DNA of 64,000 nucleotides from Arcticibacter sp045629565 (GTDB lineage: Bacteria; Bacteroidota; Bacteroidia; Sphingobacteriales; Sphingobacteriaceae): positions 1 through 64,000 of the forward strand of contig NZ_JAZQRL010000078.1 of NCBI RefSeq assembly GCF_045629565.1. Reading direction: 5' to 3'. The position numbers and the translations under genes are program-made. The notes beneath the pieces were generated by a model. It did not search any database. It saw only the letters and a program-made list of their open reading frames with translations, and was not told where the DNA came from. Positions 61,019-64,000 of the stretch are shown in pieces; within the stretch, counting starts at the first letter, position 1, and each line of letters begins with the position of its first letter.

Positions 61019-63391
61019 TTAGGTATTGCTAAGTAAAAGGCGATTTGATACCTCCCTGACAAAAGAATGCAGTGAGTGCTTCTTCTGCGTATTGATGTTG
61101 GTATAATATTCGTAACCATATTTGTATTCCCCACGTTTTTGAATCGCGTTAAACACCACTTGCATTTTCGGCAGTTTATGTTCCTTGAAGATCTTTTTAA
61201 TAAAGCCCAGATGCTTGCGGTAAGAGAAGTTCTGACGCACGACGTAAAGAGACGCATCAGCTACCCGCGAAATGATCATGGCATCTGTTACCAGGAATAT
61301 AGGAGGCGTATCGAGAATGATATCATCATATTCTGAACGTAACCATTGGACGAGATCATCAATTTCGATCTGTTCCAATAGTTCAGACGGGTTTTCAGGA
61401 AGAGGGCCTGTTCCAATTATGGAAAGATTAGGATGCAGGGAAGATGTTTTGACTATTTGGTCAATAGATGCCCTGCCGTCAAGGAAATCGCTCAATCCGG
61501 GCCCGTTATTGCTCATATTAAAATTAGCGGCAATTTTTGGTTTCCGGAGGTCAAGCTCCAGGATAATTGTTCTTCTCCCGGATGCGGCCAGTGCAACACC
61601 AAGGTTACTGGCTACAAAGCTCTTTCCTTCTCCGGCAATGCTGGAGGTGACAAGAGTAACCCTGCCGCTTTTCTTTTTATCATGAAGATACAGCAGGTTG
61701 GTTCGGAGGGAACGAAACTGTTCTCCGATTGCGAACCGGCTTTTATTATGCACAACAATCGGAGATTTAGAGTACTCGTACACCAGCTCTGCGGTCACAG
61801 GTACCCCGGTACGTTCGATTTGTTCCGTAGACAGGATCTTATTGTTGAGAAGTTGCCTGCCGAAGAGTATGGTGGCCGGGAGCAAAATTCCGATAAACAA
61901 CGCCAGCGAGTATGTCAGCGGTTTCTTATAAGTATCCAGGTAAGCACTGTCGACTGTCTGACTAAACGCCAGCGTAGAGGCGTGGCTCAAGGCTGCCTCC
62001 TCTCTTTTCTGCAAAAGATAGAGATAGAGGTTCTCCTTTATGCTTTGCTGACGCTTGATACTTACCAATTGTCTTTCGTCGCTTGGCAGGCTCCTGATCG
62101 AGCCCTGAAAGTTTGAGTTGAAAGATTCCAGCTGCCGGCGTGTGGAGAGCAGGGAACTTTTAATGTTGCTGATGTTTTGCTTAATTGCGCCCTTCGTGCT
62201 GGCAATCTGTTGCCTGATCGGTTCAAACGCCGGATTTTTCTCCGGAAGCGTGCCCATCAGCTGCTGGTACTGGAGCTGGAGGTCGATGAGTTTGCTTACC
62301 CATGATGTAAGTGCAGGATCATCAATTCCTATGGTTGAAGGGGCAGACGAGGCGGCGTTATCAGGTGAGTTTACATAGCGCTCAATTCCCCGGATGACAT
62401 TTAGCTGGACATCGACTTCATTGAGGTGCGCATCATTTACCCGAACGTTATCGAGGTACACTTTAGATTCTGAGGAGATGTCTGTTAGTCCGCGGCTGCT
62501 TCTGAAACCTTCTACATCCTTCTCCACCGAGTTAAGTTCACCAGTTAAGGACGACAGACGCTCATCAATGAATTTGAGGGCGGTACCTGCAACTCTTTCT
62601 TTTTCTTTTTCAGAGGCAATGTTGTACTGCACGATGAGCTGATTGAGAATATCCTTTCCGCGCTTAAGCACGTTCTCCTGTATACTCAACTCTACTACTG
62701 ATGCATTCTTATTGACTTCAGTTGCTTCTATTCGTCCGAGCAGTTGGTCTGTGGCGATCTCCGGATCTTTTACTTTAATGTTGATCGATTTTCCTATAAA
62801 GTCATCAAAGGTTGCAGTCTTCTCGAGTCTCCATGATCCGAAGTTATTTCGAAGCCTGTCTGAAAAACGAAATGTTTTAACGTTTCCCTCTGCATCTTCC
62901 AGAGAAAAGGTTTCGGCGTCCAGTATAGTGATAGGGAAATCTTTAGACTCAAAGTCCTGATTTTTTTCGATAAGCCTGAACCTCACGGGCGACTGGCCAT
63001 AAAGGTCTTCACTTACTATATTACCTTTTTCCTCGTAATGAGCCCAAAGCTCCAGATCTTTCACCACCTGTTGAATAACCGATCTTGACTTTAATATTTC
63101 AATTTCGTCTTCGACACTTTTACCTGTCTGGTAAGGTTTGATGATTTCGTTCAGCGAGGACTCAGAATTGGTGGTGCTTTTTTCTGCCTTTATAAGCAAT
63201 TTGGCCTTAACGATGTATTCGGGCTTGGCATAGTGAAGGTATACGTATGCTACAGCCAGTGAGCTTACGATACAAACGAGAAATAGAGGCCAGTAATATA
63301 GATACCTGGAAAGGGTCTCTCCAAAATTACTTGATCCATTCTCTTCGTCTTTTTCTATAAAGCGCGTTAGAGGGGTGTTTTCAGTATTCAT
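61019..63391 (-). CDS. Wzc-like chain-length regulator and tyrosine kinase
   Basis: A 790-residue inner-membrane protein. The N-terminal Wzz domain has a first membrane helix (LYYWPLFLVCIVSSLAVAYVY, about 30-50), a long periplasmic coiled coil (residues about 230-480), and a second helix (SLALFIGILLPATILFG, near 505). The cytoplasmic BY-kinase has Walker A SSIAGEGKSFVASNLG, Walker A' LELDLRKPK and Walker B DDIILDTPP. A tyrosine-rich tail (YKYGYEYY) is the likely autophosphorylation site. It controls polymer length and export with Wza. The Wza-like gene precedes it by 19 bases. Confidence 0.96.
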   Translation of the reverse strand: MNTENTPLTRFIEKDEENGSSNFGETLSRYLYYWPLFLVCIVSSLAVAYVYLHYAKPEYIVKAKLLIKAEKSTTNSESSLNEIIKPYQTGKSVEDEIEILKSRSVIQQVVKDLELWAHYEEKGNIVSEDLYGQSPVRFRLIEKNQDFESKDFPITILDAETFSLEDAEGNVKTFRFSDRLRNNFGSWRLEKTATFDDFIGKSINIKVKDPEIATDQLLGRIEATEVNKNASVVELSIQENVLKRGKDILNQLIVQYNIASEKEKERVAGTALKFIDERLSSLTGELNSVEKDVEGFRSSRGLTDISSESKVYLDNVRVNDAHLNEVDVQLNVIRGIERYVNSPDNAASSAPSTIGIDDPALTSWVSKLIDLQLQYQQLMGTLPEKNPAFEPIRQQIASTKGAIKQNISNIKSSLLSTRRQLESFNSNFQGSIRSLPSDERQLVSIKRQQSIKENLYLYLLQKREEAALSHASTLAFSQTVDSAYLDTYKKPLTYSLALFIGILLPATILFGRQLLNNKILSTEQIERTGVPVTAELVYEYSKSPIVVHNKSRFAIGEQFRSLRTNLLYLHDKKKSGRVTLVTSSIAGEGKSFVASNLGVALAASGRRTIILELDLRKPKIAANFNMSNNGPGLSDFLDGRASIDQIVKTSSLHPNLSIIGTGPLPENPSELLEQIEIDDLVQWLRSEYDDIILDTPPIFLVTDAMIISRVADASLYVVRQNFSYRKHLGFIKKIFKEHKLPKMQVVFNAIQKRGEYKYGYEYYTNINTQKKHSLHSFVREVSNRLLLSNT

Positions 63392-63410
63392 AAGGTGATG
63401 TTTTCGTGTG

Positions 63411-64000
63411 TTAGCGGGTTAATAAGATAACCACGATTGACAGGGCTGAGAGCAGGATGCTTATGTTCCTGTAACTGTTGTCTACGCTTGCAAATTTGTT
63501 TTTACCCGGTTGTACATACAGAATGTCGTTCGGCTTCAGGTAGAAATAAGGTGAGTTGAAGAGCTTTTTGGATGTCAGATCGATAGGGATATATTCTCTC
63601 GTACCTTCATTTTCCCTAATCAGCATTACGTTGGTGCGGAGCGCCGTGATATTGAGGTCACCCGCCATGGTTATCGCCTCAGCAATACTTATGCGTTGAT
63701 TCTGTACCGGATAGACGCCTGGTCGAAGAACGTCGCCCATAACGGATACCTTGAAGTTTAGCAGCCGGACGTTCACTACCGGTTGTTTCAGATATTCTGT
63801 GAGTTGCTGTTGGATTTTCTCTCTTACGGCCGTAAGAGTAAGGCCCGACACTTTGACGCTTCCTACCAGGGGTAATTGGATATTTCCCTTTTCATCTACC
63901 AAGTATCCGACCACCGGATTATTGGCGTTCTGCGCGGTTCCTGTTATTGTATTTAAATTGTAATTAAAGACTGATGAAGCCTCGGAGTTCAGACTGCTCA
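63411..64000 (-). CDS. Wza-like polysaccharide export protein, cut by the right edge
   Basis: The frame runs from its stop at 63411 to the end of the window without a stop, so the N-terminus is missing. Visible parts: the polysaccharide export region VGYLVDEKGNIQLPLVGSVK with LTLTAVREKIQQQLTEYL, then the SLBB domain VSVMGDVLRPGVYPVQNQ with RISIAEAITMAGDL, and a C-terminal helix (NISILLSALSIVVILLTR). It forms the outer-membrane channel for the polymer, working with the Wzc-like protein. A GTG at 63914 is not taken as the start. Confidence 0.93.
   Translation of the reverse strand, partial: SSLNSEASSVFNYNLNTITGTAQNANNPVVGYLVDEKGNIQLPLVGSVKVSGLTLTAVREKIQQQLTEYLKQPVVNVRLLNFKVSVMGDVLRPGVYPVQNQRISIAEAITMAGDLNITALRTNVMLIRENEGTREYIPIDLTSKKLFNSPYFYLKPNDILYVQPGKNKFASVDNSYRNISILLSALSIVVILLTR

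Noticed and set aside
61433..62116. 227-codon open frame on the plus strand
   Set aside because: It is antisense to the Wzc-like gene, whose Walker motifs are clear; no independent support.
1..64000. CRISPR array, insertion sequence or prophage
   Set aside because: No regularly spaced repeats, transposase, integrase or phage structural gene was found in the window.

Overview
The window is a chromosomal segment of a Bacteroidota bacterium, most likely of the Sphingobacteriaceae (Pedobacter-like). The evidence is the many TAnnTTTG -7 promoter boxes, near absence of Shine-Dalgarno sites, TonB-dependent receptors with carboxypeptidase-regulatory N-termini, a two-component regulator with a propeller sensor and AraC output, a C-D type lycopene cyclase, DUF5606 and a Porin_10-type barrel. 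This placement is inference from gene content, not a database match.

Positions 1-18900 are mainly housekeeping: an unrecognised gene cut by the left edge, a TPR protein, a MarR regulator and a flavin amine oxidase, lpxK-PNP-porin, a secreted conserved protein, a cyclophilin with DUF5606, rlmH with a 40-residue membrane protein, msrB, a FabG-type reductase, a large VWA-like membrane protein, a DivIC/FtsB protein, enolase, carA with a 64-codon upstream ORF, panB and an RluA-type pseudouridine synthase.

Positions 18900-32800 hold a carotenoid pathway in two blocks. Block one is acyltransferase, glycosyltransferase, CruF-like hydratase, ispH and a CrtW-like ketolase, followed by hemH. Block two is crtI, divergent from crtB, an unknown secreted protein, a fused CrtYcd cyclase and a cytochrome b5-like protein, the last four with overlapping ends. 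Together they predict a monocyclic keto-carotenoid carrying an acylated sugar, similar in plan to salinixanthin. Between the blocks lie waaA, a UDP-glucuronate decarboxylase, galE and an orphan MacB-like permease.

Positions 32800-46600 contain a PfkB kinase, two identical tRNA-Asn genes in a tandem duplication, two TonB-dependent receptors, a GH2 glycosidase and a split hybrid two-component system. The second receptor is preceded by a promoter and two overlapping short ORFs that run into its start codon. The region upstream of the GH2 gene carries a broken small gene and an unusual cluster of direct and inverted repeats.

Positions 46700-64000 are a surface-polysaccharide locus. On the minus strand, from the right edge: Wza-like exporter (cut by the edge), Wzc-like chain-length regulator and tyrosine kinase, Wzx flippase, several glycosyltransferases, a Wzy-like polymerase, a GT4-WecG fusion, UDP-galactopyranose mutase, and a parallel beta-helix lipoprotein. 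A lone GT4 gene on the plus strand converges on it. The genes are packed with gaps of a few bases, as in one long operon. The mutase indicates galactofuranose in the product.
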